In this document: positions 1 through 5,577 of the stretch, one piece after another
Layout of the letters: each line of letters opens with the position of its first letter
How positions within the stretch are numbered: position 1 is the first letter of the stretch
Assembly: GCA_012841995.1 (NCBI GenBank)
Contig: DUTQ01000136.1
Span: 1 to 9,261, forward strand
Direction of reading: 5' to 3'
Source: Thermoanaerobacterales bacterium
GTDB taxonomy: Bacteria > Bacillota > Thermosediminibacteria > Thermosediminibacterales > Tepidanaerobacteraceae
DNA length: 9,261 bases
Translations under genes and position numbers: made by a program
The notes under the pieces: generated by a model
Database searches by the model: none
What the model saw: only the letters and a program-made list of their open reading frames with translations
Told to the model about the DNA's origin: nothing

Positions 1-272
1 TAATAACACATAGTTTTGGTATTCCTGTTTTGGCACACCCTGGTCATATAGATAATGAAGATATAATTGAGGACATAATCAAGTTTGGAATTGTAGGAAT
101 CGAAGCTTATCATCCGGATCATACTTATGAACAGAAGGCAAGCTACATTAGGCTTGCAACACAAAAAAACCTGATAATAACTGGTGGGAGTGATAGTCAT
201 AGGGAATATGCTGACATGGGTATAGATCTTCCTTATGAATATGTATTAAGACTAAAGCAATTTAATAAATAG
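1..272 (+). CDS. PHP-domain metal-dependent phosphoesterase, C-terminal part (5' truncated by the window)
   Basis: This is the C-terminal end of a PHP (polymerase and histidinol phosphatase) superfamily protein. The reading frame is open from base 3 and ends at TAG 270-272. Before the TTG at 30 it already encodes ITHSFGIPV, which leads directly into the conserved VLAHPGH strand, so the true start lies outside the window. Visible motifs are AHPGH (metal-ligand His), GIEAYHPDHT, and ITGGSDSH, whose Asp and His are typical late PHP metal ligands. The spacing resembles the TrpH/YciV group, which hydrolyses nucleoside 3',5'-bisphosphates or short oligonucleotides, but about 90 residues cannot fix the substrate. 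It is followed by a weak terminator-like hairpin and looks unrelated to the downstream fermentation genes. The family is confident; the exact function is not. Confidence 0.85.
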   Translation, partial: ITHSFGIPVLAHPGHIDNEDIIEDIIKFGIVGIEAYHPDHTYEQKASYIRLATQKNLIITGGSDSHREYADMGIDLPYEYVLRLKQFNK

Positions 273-303
273 TCCTTTAAAAGGAGCCTTTCCGTAAAGT
301 GGT

Positions 304-319
304 TTAGTGTATACAATAA
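304..319. promoter_or_regulatory. near-perfect 16 bp palindrome, possible operator
   Basis: TTAGTGTATACAATAA is an inverted repeat in which 14 of 16 positions match the reverse complement. Its core TGTATACA is perfectly symmetric. It lies between the PHP gene and the GntR-type gene, about 130 bp before the latter's preferred start. GntR regulators bind palindromes of this size and often control their own gene, so it is a candidate operator. It overlaps the outer stem of the weak hairpin at 315-349 and may only be AT-rich coincidence. Confidence 0.22.
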
Positions 320-349
320 CCCATTTTAAAAAAATGGACTATTATTTTT
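315..349 (+). terminator. weak intrinsic terminator candidate after the PHP gene
   Basis: A 7 bp stem, CCATTTT (321-327) with AAAATGG (331-337), has a 3-nt loop. It is extended by AATA/TATT pairing (315-318 with 340-343) across a small internal loop and is followed by ATTTTT (344-349). The position, about 40 bp after the stop codon, and the T-run suit an intrinsic terminator. The stem is AT-rich and so weak, and leakage into the regulator gene is possible. Confidence 0.4.
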
Positions 350-433
350 GCATTATAAGCAGGAATTCATCTATTTATGTAGAATAACTTGTATAAAGAA
401 AGGAATAATTGGTGCCTGTAGATGCCAATCTTT

Positions 434-439
434 GAGGAG
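434..439 (+). promoter_or_regulatory. ribosome binding site that decides the GntR start
   Basis: GAGGAG lies 9 nt before the ATG at 449. The earlier in-frame ATG at 422 has only a weak AAAGGA-like stretch about 18 nt upstream, which is too far for normal initiation. This supports 449 as the start of the regulator. Confidence 0.65.
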
Positions 440-448
440 AATAATCCA

Positions 449-1417
449 ATGTTTAAGGCAAACAAAACACCACTTTACTTGCAAGTAAAAAACTATATAA
501 GTAAAAATATTAACGATCAGATATGGCCTGTAGGTTTTAAATTACCTCCAGAACGAGAGCTAGCTAAAGAATTAGAGGTAAGTAGAAAAACAGTAAGCAT
601 GGCCTATAGTGAATTGGTAAAAGAAGGCATATTATCTTCACATCAGGGAAGAGGGACATTTGTAATTGAAAAGCCTCTTTCTAATGTGAAAATTTTTGAC
701 GCTAAAAACGAAGAAGATATGAAACAACTTACAAAAAATATTGACCAATGCATAGAAAGATCTCTGAAAATAGGTATGAATTTAGATGATTTTGAGCTTC
801 TTTGTGAAAAACGTATCAAAGAATACAAGAATGAAATACAAGAGTTAAAGCTAATATTCATAGAATGCAATAAAGAACAATTGGATTATTTTTGCGAAGA
901 AATAGGATTGGGGTCTGGAATAAAAATCACACCAATACTCCTTCAAGATTTTAAAAGAAATATAGAAAAGATAAACAAAAAACTAAACCTATTTGATCTA
1001 GTTGTAACTACGGTTTTTCATTATGAAGAAGTCAGATCACTAATACAAGATGATGAAGTTGAAATCTTGCCTATAGCATTAAATCCACAAATTGAAAGCA
1101 TTATAAAAATAGCTAGGATACGCAAAGAAAAGAAAGTCGGTATTCTTTGTAAGTCACAAAACTTTGCAGAAAAGGTAAAAAGGGCAATTCAAGAAATAGG
1201 TTTACAATTAAGCATTGATGTTACTACAACTTTAAGCGAAAAAAATGTTAAAAATTTTGTAGTAGATTTAGATGTAATAATAGTCTCACCAGGCAGAAAA
1301 AAGGATGTGATGCCATTTATAAGTGACAAACAAGAAGTAATAGAATTCATTTTTGTTCCTGATGTAGGTTCTATCAATCTACTAAAAACTGCTATACTAA
1401 AAAAAACAATAATCTAA
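449..1417 (+). CDS. GntR-type winged-helix regulator with an unassigned alpha/beta effector domain
   Basis: This is a predicted cytoplasmic DNA-binding regulator of 322 residues from ATG 449. An ATG at 422 would add nine residues but lacks a well-placed RBS. Residues 8-72 form a classic GntR winged helix: PLYLQVKNYI, then LPPERELAKELEVSRKTVSMAY as the helix-turn-helix region, then the wing at GRGTFV. The remaining 250 residues are not an aminotransferase (MocR), and I see no UTRA or FadR-type signature. They alternate strands and helices (LKLIFIECN, DLVVTTVFHYEEVRSLI, KVGILCKSQNFAEKVKRAI, DLDVIIVSPG), which suggests a two-lobed periplasmic-binding-like or PrpR_N-like ligand domain. The stop is 15 bp before korD with no terminator between, so it is probably co-transcribed with the oxidoreductase and likely controls it. 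A plausible ligand is a pathway metabolite such as glutamate, 2-oxoglutarate or an acyl-CoA; this is inference. Confidence 0.85.
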   Translation: MFKANKTPLYLQVKNYISKNINDQIWPVGFKLPPERELAKELEVSRKTVSMAYSELVKEGILSSHQGRGTFVIEKPLSNVKIFDAKNEEDMKQLTKNIDQCIERSLKIGMNLDDFELLCEKRIKEYKNEIQELKLIFIECNKEQLDYFCEEIGLGSGIKITPILLQDFKRNIEKINKKLNLFDLVVTTVFHYEEVRSLIQDDEVEILPIALNPQIESIIKIARIRKEKKVGILCKSQNFAEKVKRAIQEIGLQLSIDVTTTLSEKNVKNFVVDLDVIIVSPGRKKDVMPFISDKQEVIEFIFVPDVGSINLLKTAILKKTII

Positions 1418-1432
1418 ACCAATAGGGGTGAT

Positions 1433-1639
1433 ATGGTGTCGAATGCAAATTTCGAAATCATTATTAATGAAAAGACTTGCAAGAGGTGTGGATTGTGTAT
1501 AGCTTTTTGTCCTAAAAAAGTTTATACAGCCGATGATGATGGTAAACCAATCCCAACAAATTTAGATGCCTGTATCAAATGTAAACTATGTGAGCTAAGA
1601 TGCCCAGATTATGCAATTGTAGTTGGAGGTGACGAATAA
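1433..1639 (+). CDS. korD: 2-oxoacid:ferredoxin oxidoreductase, delta (2x[4Fe-4S] ferredoxin) subunit
   Basis: This is a 68-residue bacterial-type ferredoxin with two complete CxxCxxCxxxCP motifs: Cys16/19/22/26 and Cys47/50/53/57. They ligate two [4Fe-4S] clusters. As the delta subunit it carries electrons from the TPP-bearing beta subunit to external ferredoxin. It sits first in a delta-alpha-beta-gamma set, and its TAA stop shares one base with the ATG of korA (TAATG), which implies translational coupling. The RBS AGGGGTGAT ends just before ATG 1433. A GTG immediately after it at 1436 would have slightly better spacing, so the start could be one codon later. The length is normal for a stand-alone delta subunit. 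The identity as an oxidoreductase subunit rests on context. Confidence 0.93.
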   Translation: MVSNANFEIIINEKTCKRCGLCIAFCPKKVYTADDDGKPIPTNLDACIKCKLCELRCPDYAIVVGGDE

Positions 1640-2781
1640 TGAGTAAAGCAAAGTTGATGCAAGGGAATGAAGCTTGTGTTGAAGGCGCGATAGCAGCTGG
1701 TATGAGGTTTTTTGCAGGATATCCCATAACACCTTCCACAGAAATTGCAGAGCTTTCTGCAGAAAACCTACCAAAAGTTGGTGGAAAGTTTATTCAAATG
1801 GAAGACGAAATTGCTAGTATGGGTGCAGTAATTGGAGCTTCTCTAACTGGTCTTAAAGCAATGACTGCAACTAGTGGCCCAGGATTTTCTTTAAAACAAG
1901 AAAATATTGGTTTTGCATCACTTAACGAAGTTCCCTGTGTAGTAGTAAACGTACAAAGAGGAGGACCTAGTACCGGTTTACCTACACTGCCAGCACAAGG
2001 TGAAGTTATGCAGGCTAGGTGGGGAACTCATGGAGACCATCCGATAATTGTCATTTCTCCATCTTCTGTAAAAGAAACCTATGAATTTGCCATTAGAGCA
2101 TTTAACTTATCGGAAAAATATAGAGTTCCATGTATTCTACTGATGGACGAAGTTATTGCACATATGAGAGAAAGAGTCGAACTACCTGACCCATCCGAAA
2201 TTGAAATAGTAAACAGAAAAAAACCTGATGCCTCTATAGAAAAATACAACCCATGCGAGGATTATGATGGTGACGGAATTCCACCTATGGCTAGTTTCGG
2301 AGATGGAATACCATTCCATGTGACGGGATTAATTCACGATAAAACTGGATTTCCCTCTACAAAACCAGAAGTAACACAAAATCTTATCGACAGACTAATG
2401 GGTAAAATAGAAAACAACCTTGAAGATATTATAGATTATGAAGAAGTATTAACTGAAGATGCTGAAACTGTTATAGTAACTTTTGGTTCAGTTGCACGTT
2501 CTGCTTTAAGAGCAATAAATCTTCTACGCGAGGAAGGAATAAAAGTTGGAATGATAAGATTAAAAACAATTTGGCCATTCCCTGAAAAAGTTATACAAGA
2601 AACTTCACAACGTGCAAAAAATATAATTGTTCCAGAGATGAACTATGGTCAGTTAATTGATGTTGTGAAAGCAGCTGCGGATAGCAAATGTAATATTGTA
2701 GGATTAAATAAATATGTCGGAGAGCTAATAACTCCAGAAGAAGTCATGGCTAAAGTTAAAGAGGTGATAAATCGTGCGTAA
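1639..2781 (+). CDS. korA: 2-oxoacid (probably 2-oxoglutarate):ferredoxin oxidoreductase, alpha subunit
   Basis: This 380-residue subunit belongs to the enzyme that oxidatively decarboxylates a 2-oxoacid with CoA to an acyl-CoA, reducing ferredoxin. The N-terminal pyrimidine-type domain shows QGNEA (8-12), GYPITPSTE (27-35), an ATSGPGFSLKQE stretch and VNVQRGGPSTGLPT. A central region reads DGIPPMASFGDGIPFHVTGL, typical of KorA/VorB-type alpha chains. The C-terminal transketolase-C-like domain carries VTFGSVARSALRAINLL and IWPFPEK. The RBS GGAGGTGA (1625-1632) lies 6 nt before the ATG, and the 3' end overlaps korB by 8 bp. Family and subunit are clear. The substrate is inferred: glutamate dehydrogenase and methylmalonyl-CoA mutase next door make 2-oxoglutarate to succinyl-CoA the best fit, but a branched-chain 2-oxoacid enzyme (vor) is not excluded by sequence alone. 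Confidence 0.93.
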   Translation: MSKAKLMQGNEACVEGAIAAGMRFFAGYPITPSTEIAELSAENLPKVGGKFIQMEDEIASMGAVIGASLTGLKAMTATSGPGFSLKQENIGFASLNEVPCVVVNVQRGGPSTGLPTLPAQGEVMQARWGTHGDHPIIVISPSSVKETYEFAIRAFNLSEKYRVPCILLMDEVIAHMRERVELPDPSEIEIVNRKKPDASIEKYNPCEDYDGDGIPPMASFGDGIPFHVTGLIHDKTGFPSTKPEVTQNLIDRLMGKIENNLEDIIDYEEVLTEDAETVIVTFGSVARSALRAINLLREEGIKVGMIRLKTIWPFPEKVIQETSQRAKNIIVPEMNYGQLIDVVKAAADSKCNIVGLNKYVGELITPEEVMAKVKEVINRA

Positions 2782-3592
2782 AGAGTTGGAAAAATATTTT
2801 CGTGCTAATAGACTACCCCATATATGGTGTCCGGGTTGCGGCCATGGCATCATAACAGGAGCTTTAATGAGAGCAATTGATAACTTAAAGCTCGATAAAA
2901 AGAATATATGTATAGTTTCCGGAATTGGATGTTCATCAAGGGCTCCTGGCTATTTAGATTTTTACACTCTCCATACAACTCACGGTAGAGGACTTGCTTT
3001 TGCTACAGGAATTAAGTTTGCAAAGCCTGATCTAAAAGTTATCGTTGTAACAGGTGACGGAGATTGCACAGCTATTGGAGGCAACCATTTCATTCACGCA
3101 TGTCGGAGAAATATCGATATAACAACTATTGTCTTTAATAACAATATTTATGGCATGACAAGTGGTCAGTATTCTCCTATGACTCCAAAGGGTGCATATG
3201 CAACTACAGCTCCTTACGGAAATATCGATAGAAACTTTGATCTGTGTAAACTTGCAGATGCAGCAGGTGCCACATATGTTGCAAGGTCAACAGTTTATCA
3301 TGTTCCACAGCTTATTAAACTTATGGAAAAAGCTATTGACCACAAAGGCTTTTCTATGGTTGAAGTTGCAGATATCTGTCCTACCTATTTTGGTCGCAAA
3401 AACAAATTAGGTTCTCCAGTTAAGATGATGGAAGTATTAAGGGATTCGGCAATATCAATTAAAGCAGCAGAAAAACTATCAAAAGAAGAACTTGTTGGTA
3501 AAATCATAACTGGGGAGTTCCACAATGAAATTGCTCCCGAATACACAGAAGAATATGAGAAAACGATTGAAAAGGCACAGGGGGGATGTTAA
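2774..3592 (+). CDS. korB: 2-oxoacid (probably 2-oxoglutarate):ferredoxin oxidoreductase, beta (TPP-binding) subunit
   Basis: This is a 272-residue catalytic subunit. The TPP/Mg2+ site is visible as GDGD (94-97), followed by NNNIYGMTSGQ (122-132). Cysteines at 19 and 22 (WCPGCGHG), 53 (GIGCSSR) and 202 (ICPTY) match the spacing of the four ligands that hold the intrinsic [4Fe-4S] cluster in the 2-oxoacid:ferredoxin oxidoreductase family. The start is GTG 2774, preceded by GAGGTGAT, and lies inside the end of korA (8 bp overlap). The next gene, korC, begins on the base after this TAA and in the same frame. Length and motifs are normal and nothing essential is missing. Electrons should pass from TPP through this cluster to the delta subunit. 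Confidence 0.94.
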   Translation: MRKELEKYFRANRLPHIWCPGCGHGIITGALMRAIDNLKLDKKNICIVSGIGCSSRAPGYLDFYTLHTTHGRGLAFATGIKFAKPDLKVIVVTGDGDCTAIGGNHFIHACRRNIDITTIVFNNNIYGMTSGQYSPMTPKGAYATTAPYGNIDRNFDLCKLADAAGATYVARSTVYHVPQLIKLMEKAIDHKGFSMVEVADICPTYFGRKNKLGSPVKMMEVLRDSAISIKAAEKLSKEELVGKIITGEFHNEIAPEYTEEYEKTIEKAQGGC

Positions 3593-4132
3593 GTGACACA
3601 ACAGCGCATGGAATTTAGATTAAGTGGTTCTGGTGGTCAAGGATTGATATTAGCTGGTATTATACTTGCAGAAGCAGCTATACTGGACGGTAAAAATGCT
3701 GTACAGTCTCAATCTTACGGTCCTGAAGCTCGCGGCGGTGCTAGCAGAGCCGAGGTAATTATAAGCGATGAAGATATCGACTATCCAAAGGTTTCAAAAC
3801 CTGAAGTGCTTTTGACTTTAACTGAAGAAGCATTAAAAAAATATTCAGTTGATCTAGAAGAAGATTGTACAATTATATTAGATTCAAGCATAGAGAACAA
3901 AGACTTTTTAAACAAAGGTAAGATTATAGACATTCCTATATTAAAAACTGCAAAAGAAAAAATTGGAAAGACAATTGTTGCGAACATCATAGCATTAGGT
4001 GCATTGGTTGCGGCTACAAAAGTAGTTTCTAAAGAAGCTATTGAAAAAGCTGTTTTGGCTAGGGTTCCAAAAGGAACAGAAGAATTAAATAGAAAAGCTC
4101 TTTATGCTGGGTTTGAATTAGTTGAAGAATAG
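3593..4132 (+). CDS. korC: 2-oxoacid (probably 2-oxoglutarate):ferredoxin oxidoreductase, gamma subunit
   Basis: This is a 179-residue gamma chain of the pyruvate/2-oxoacid:ferredoxin oxidoreductase family, the domain that is fused to alpha in some relatives. Diagnostic segments are the N-terminal GSGGQG loop (12-17), which lies near the CoA/TPP pocket, and QSYGPEARGGAS (40-51). I chose GTG 3593, with a G-run/GGGGGA RBS (about 3580-3585) at normal spacing. An ATG at 3608 in the same frame is less well placed. The gene abuts the korB stop with no gap and in the same frame, so its translation is probably coupled. It is followed after 42 bp by gdhA without an obvious terminator. Confidence 0.93.
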   Translation: MTQQRMEFRLSGSGGQGLILAGIILAEAAILDGKNAVQSQSYGPEARGGASRAEVIISDEDIDYPKVSKPEVLLTLTEEALKKYSVDLEEDCTIILDSSIENKDFLNKGKIIDIPILKTAKEKIGKTIVANIIALGALVAATKVVSKEAIEKAVLARVPKGTEELNRKALYAGFELVEE

Positions 4133-4174
4133 CTCCGAGCAATAAAAAATAAAAATTTAGGGGAGAGATGTTAA

Positions 4175-5440
4175 ATGGCAGAAACATTAAACCCATTCAA
4201 AATAGCTCAAGATGAAATAAAATGGGCTTGCGACAAATTAAACTTAGGTAACTCAGTTTACGAGGTACTAAAAGAACCTGAAAGAGTAATTGTTGTAAAC
4301 ATTCCTGTAAAGATGGATGATGGCACAACCAAATCATTTGTAGGTTATCGTTCACAGCACAGCACAATTTTAGGACCTGCAAAAGGTGGAGTAAGATTCC
4401 ATCCAAATGTAAATCTAGATGAGGTAAAGGCGCTTTCCGTTTGGATGACTTTCAAATGCGGTGTTGCAGGAATACCCTATGGTGGCGGCAAAGGCGGAGT
4501 ATGTGTTGATACACAGGAACTTTCAAAGGGAGAACTGGAAAGATTGGCTCGCGGTTACATCAGAGCAATTGCACCAATCATCAGCCCTGAAAAAGATATT
4601 CCTGCGCCTGATGTAGCAACAAACCCCCAAGTCATGGCTTGGTTTATGGATGAATATAGTAAATTCGCAGGTTACAATACACCTGGTATTGTAACAGGCA
4701 AGCCCGTATCGATAGGTGGATCATTAGGCAGAAATCAAGCAACAGGTTATGGCGTTTCAGTAATGGTTCAAAAGGTTTGTGAACAACTTGGAATGGATAT
4801 AAATAAAACCAAATTAGCAATCCAAGGTTTTGGAAACGTAGGAAGCTTTGCTGCATTAACATCTGCTCAGAAAGGAGCAACAGTTGTAGCCATAGCAGAA
4901 TGGGATAAGAAAATTGGAACATATGCTGTATACAATGAAGATGGACTAGACATAGAAGCCATGTTCAAATATAAGGAAGAAAAAGGCAATATCATTGACT
5001 TCCCGGGTGGAAAGATGATTAGTTTAGATGAATTCTGGAAACTCGACAATGTAGATATAATGATACCTGCAGCAATGGAAAATGCAATTACAACTAAAAA
5101 TGCTGCAGACATTAAGACCAAGATTATCGTTGAAGCTGCAAACGGTCCAACCACACCTGAAGCAGAACAAATACTCATCAAAAACGGTGTAACCGTATTT
5201 CCTGATATACTCTGTAACTCAGGCGGTGTTACAGCTTCTTACTTTGAATGGGTACAAAACCTGCAGAATTTCTACTGGACTGTTGAAGAAGTCAATAGCC
5301 GTTTAGAAGGAATAATGACAAAGGCATTTGATGAAGTTTATAAGATGCACGAAGATTATAAAGTAACATTGAGAGAAGCGGCAGGAATGGTTTCAATTAA
5401 GAAAATTGCTGATGTCATGAAATTAAGAGGTTGGGTATAA
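4175..5440 (+). CDS. gdhA: glutamate dehydrogenase (Glu/Leu/Phe/Val dehydrogenase family)
   Basis: This 421-residue enzyme has the usual length of small hexameric glutamate dehydrogenases, which interconvert glutamate and 2-oxoglutarate plus ammonium. The substrate domain has GPAKGGVR (Lys70), Lys94, catalytic PYGGGKGG (Lys106) and PAPDVAT (Asp146). The Rossmann domain has GFGNVG (218-223). The acidic Glu243 after the second strand (VVAIAEW) is often associated with NAD preference, but that is only suggestive. Late motifs EAANGPTTPEA and ILCNSGGVTASYFEWVQN are intact. The RBS GGGGAGAG lies about 7 nt before ATG 4175. Downstream of korC with no clear terminator, it would supply 2-oxoglutarate to KOR. 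A catabolic direction is inferred from this placement. A leucine or valine dehydrogenase is unlikely given the length and motifs. Confidence 0.93.
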   Translation: MAETLNPFKIAQDEIKWACDKLNLGNSVYEVLKEPERVIVVNIPVKMDDGTTKSFVGYRSQHSTILGPAKGGVRFHPNVNLDEVKALSVWMTFKCGVAGIPYGGGKGGVCVDTQELSKGELERLARGYIRAIAPIISPEKDIPAPDVATNPQVMAWFMDEYSKFAGYNTPGIVTGKPVSIGGSLGRNQATGYGVSVMVQKVCEQLGMDINKTKLAIQGFGNVGSFAALTSAQKGATVVAIAEWDKKIGTYAVYNEDGLDIEAMFKYKEEKGNIIDFPGGKMISLDEFWKLDNVDIMIPAAMENAITTKNAADIKTKIIVEAANGPTTPEAEQILIKNGVTVFPDILCNSGGVTASYFEWVQNLQNFYWTVEEVNSRLEGIMTKAFDEVYKMHEDYKVTLREAAGMVSIKKIADVMKLRGWV

Positions 5441-5452
5441 AGGTAGATTATT

Positions 5453-5480
5453 TCCCTCCCTGAATTTCAGGGAGGGATTT
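5453..5480 (+). terminator. GC-rich hairpin, likely terminator of the GntR-kor-gdh run
   Basis: TCCCTCCCTG (5453-5462) pairs perfectly with CAGGGAGGGA (5468-5477) around the 5-nt loop AATTT. It starts 12 bp after the gdhA stop. Only TTT follows immediately, and a longer T-run comes later (about 5490-5495). The stem is strong and well placed for an intrinsic terminator, but the poor T-tract could make it partial, or make it act as a 3' end stabiliser. Confidence 0.7.
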
Positions 5481-5513
5481 AAGAATATATTTTTTGCTGT
5501 ATTTTGATTGCCT

Positions 5514-5542
5514 TTGTGATAAAAAAATAATATCATTATGAT
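5514..5542 (+). promoter_or_regulatory. candidate sigma-A-type promoter for the mutase operon
   Basis: TTGTGA (5514-5519, 4 of 6 matches to TTGACA) and TATGAT (5537-5542, 5 of 6 matches to TATAAT) are separated by 17 bp. They lie after the gdhA hairpin and 35 bp before the mutase start, so transcription would begin near 5549. The surroundings are AT-rich, so chance matches are possible, but position and spacing are right. Confidence 0.5.
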
Positions 5543-5543
5543 A
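5531..5543. promoter_or_regulatory. perfect 13 bp palindrome over the -10, possible operator
   Basis: TATCAT-T-ATGATA has two perfect 6 bp arms around a single central T and covers the candidate -10 hexamer of the mutase operon. A repressor bound here would block RNA polymerase. It is not similar to the palindrome at 304-319, so a shared regulator is not indicated. AT-rich background weakens the case. Confidence 0.25.
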
Positions 5544-5560
5544 GAACTTTTTATTTTAAA

Positions 5561-5566
5561 GGAGGG
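5561..5566 (+). promoter_or_regulatory. RBS between two competing ATGs of the mutase gene
   Basis: GGAGGG lies 3 nt before an out-of-frame ATG at 5570 and 11 nt before the in-frame ATG at 5578. Neither spacing is ideal. No in-frame start codon lies closer to the RBS, so 5578 remains the mutase start. The ATG at 5570 would give only a 12-codon peptide. Confidence 0.55.
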
Positions 5567-5577
5567 CACATGACCTT

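Noticed and set aside
30..32. TTG as the start of the PHP protein
   Set aside because: The frame is open to the window edge, and the residues before it (ITHSFGIPV) continue the conserved strand before AHPG, so the gene is truncated rather than starting here.
273..285. Palindrome TCCTTTAAAAGGA directly after the PHP stop as a terminator
   Set aside because: The stem is only about 5 bp with a minimal loop, and the following GCCTTTCCG is not T-rich. The hairpin at 315-349 is the better candidate.
3192..3410. 72-codon frame inside korB in another plus-strand frame
   Set aside because: It is embedded in the conserved korB coding sequence, with no RBS and no family resemblance.
4867..5181. 104-codon open frame on the minus strand within gdhA
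   Set aside because: It is antisense to an intact glutamate dehydrogenase, and its hydrophobic/serine-rich translation is expected from reverse-strand reading. It has no independent support.
5441..5577. Cobalamin riboswitch upstream of the B12-dependent mutase
   Set aside because: The region is only about 137 bp, much of it taken by the hairpin and promoter, and no B12-box-like GCCACTG or multi-stem layout is visible. Adenosylcobalamin-dependent enzymes are also often not riboswitch-controlled.
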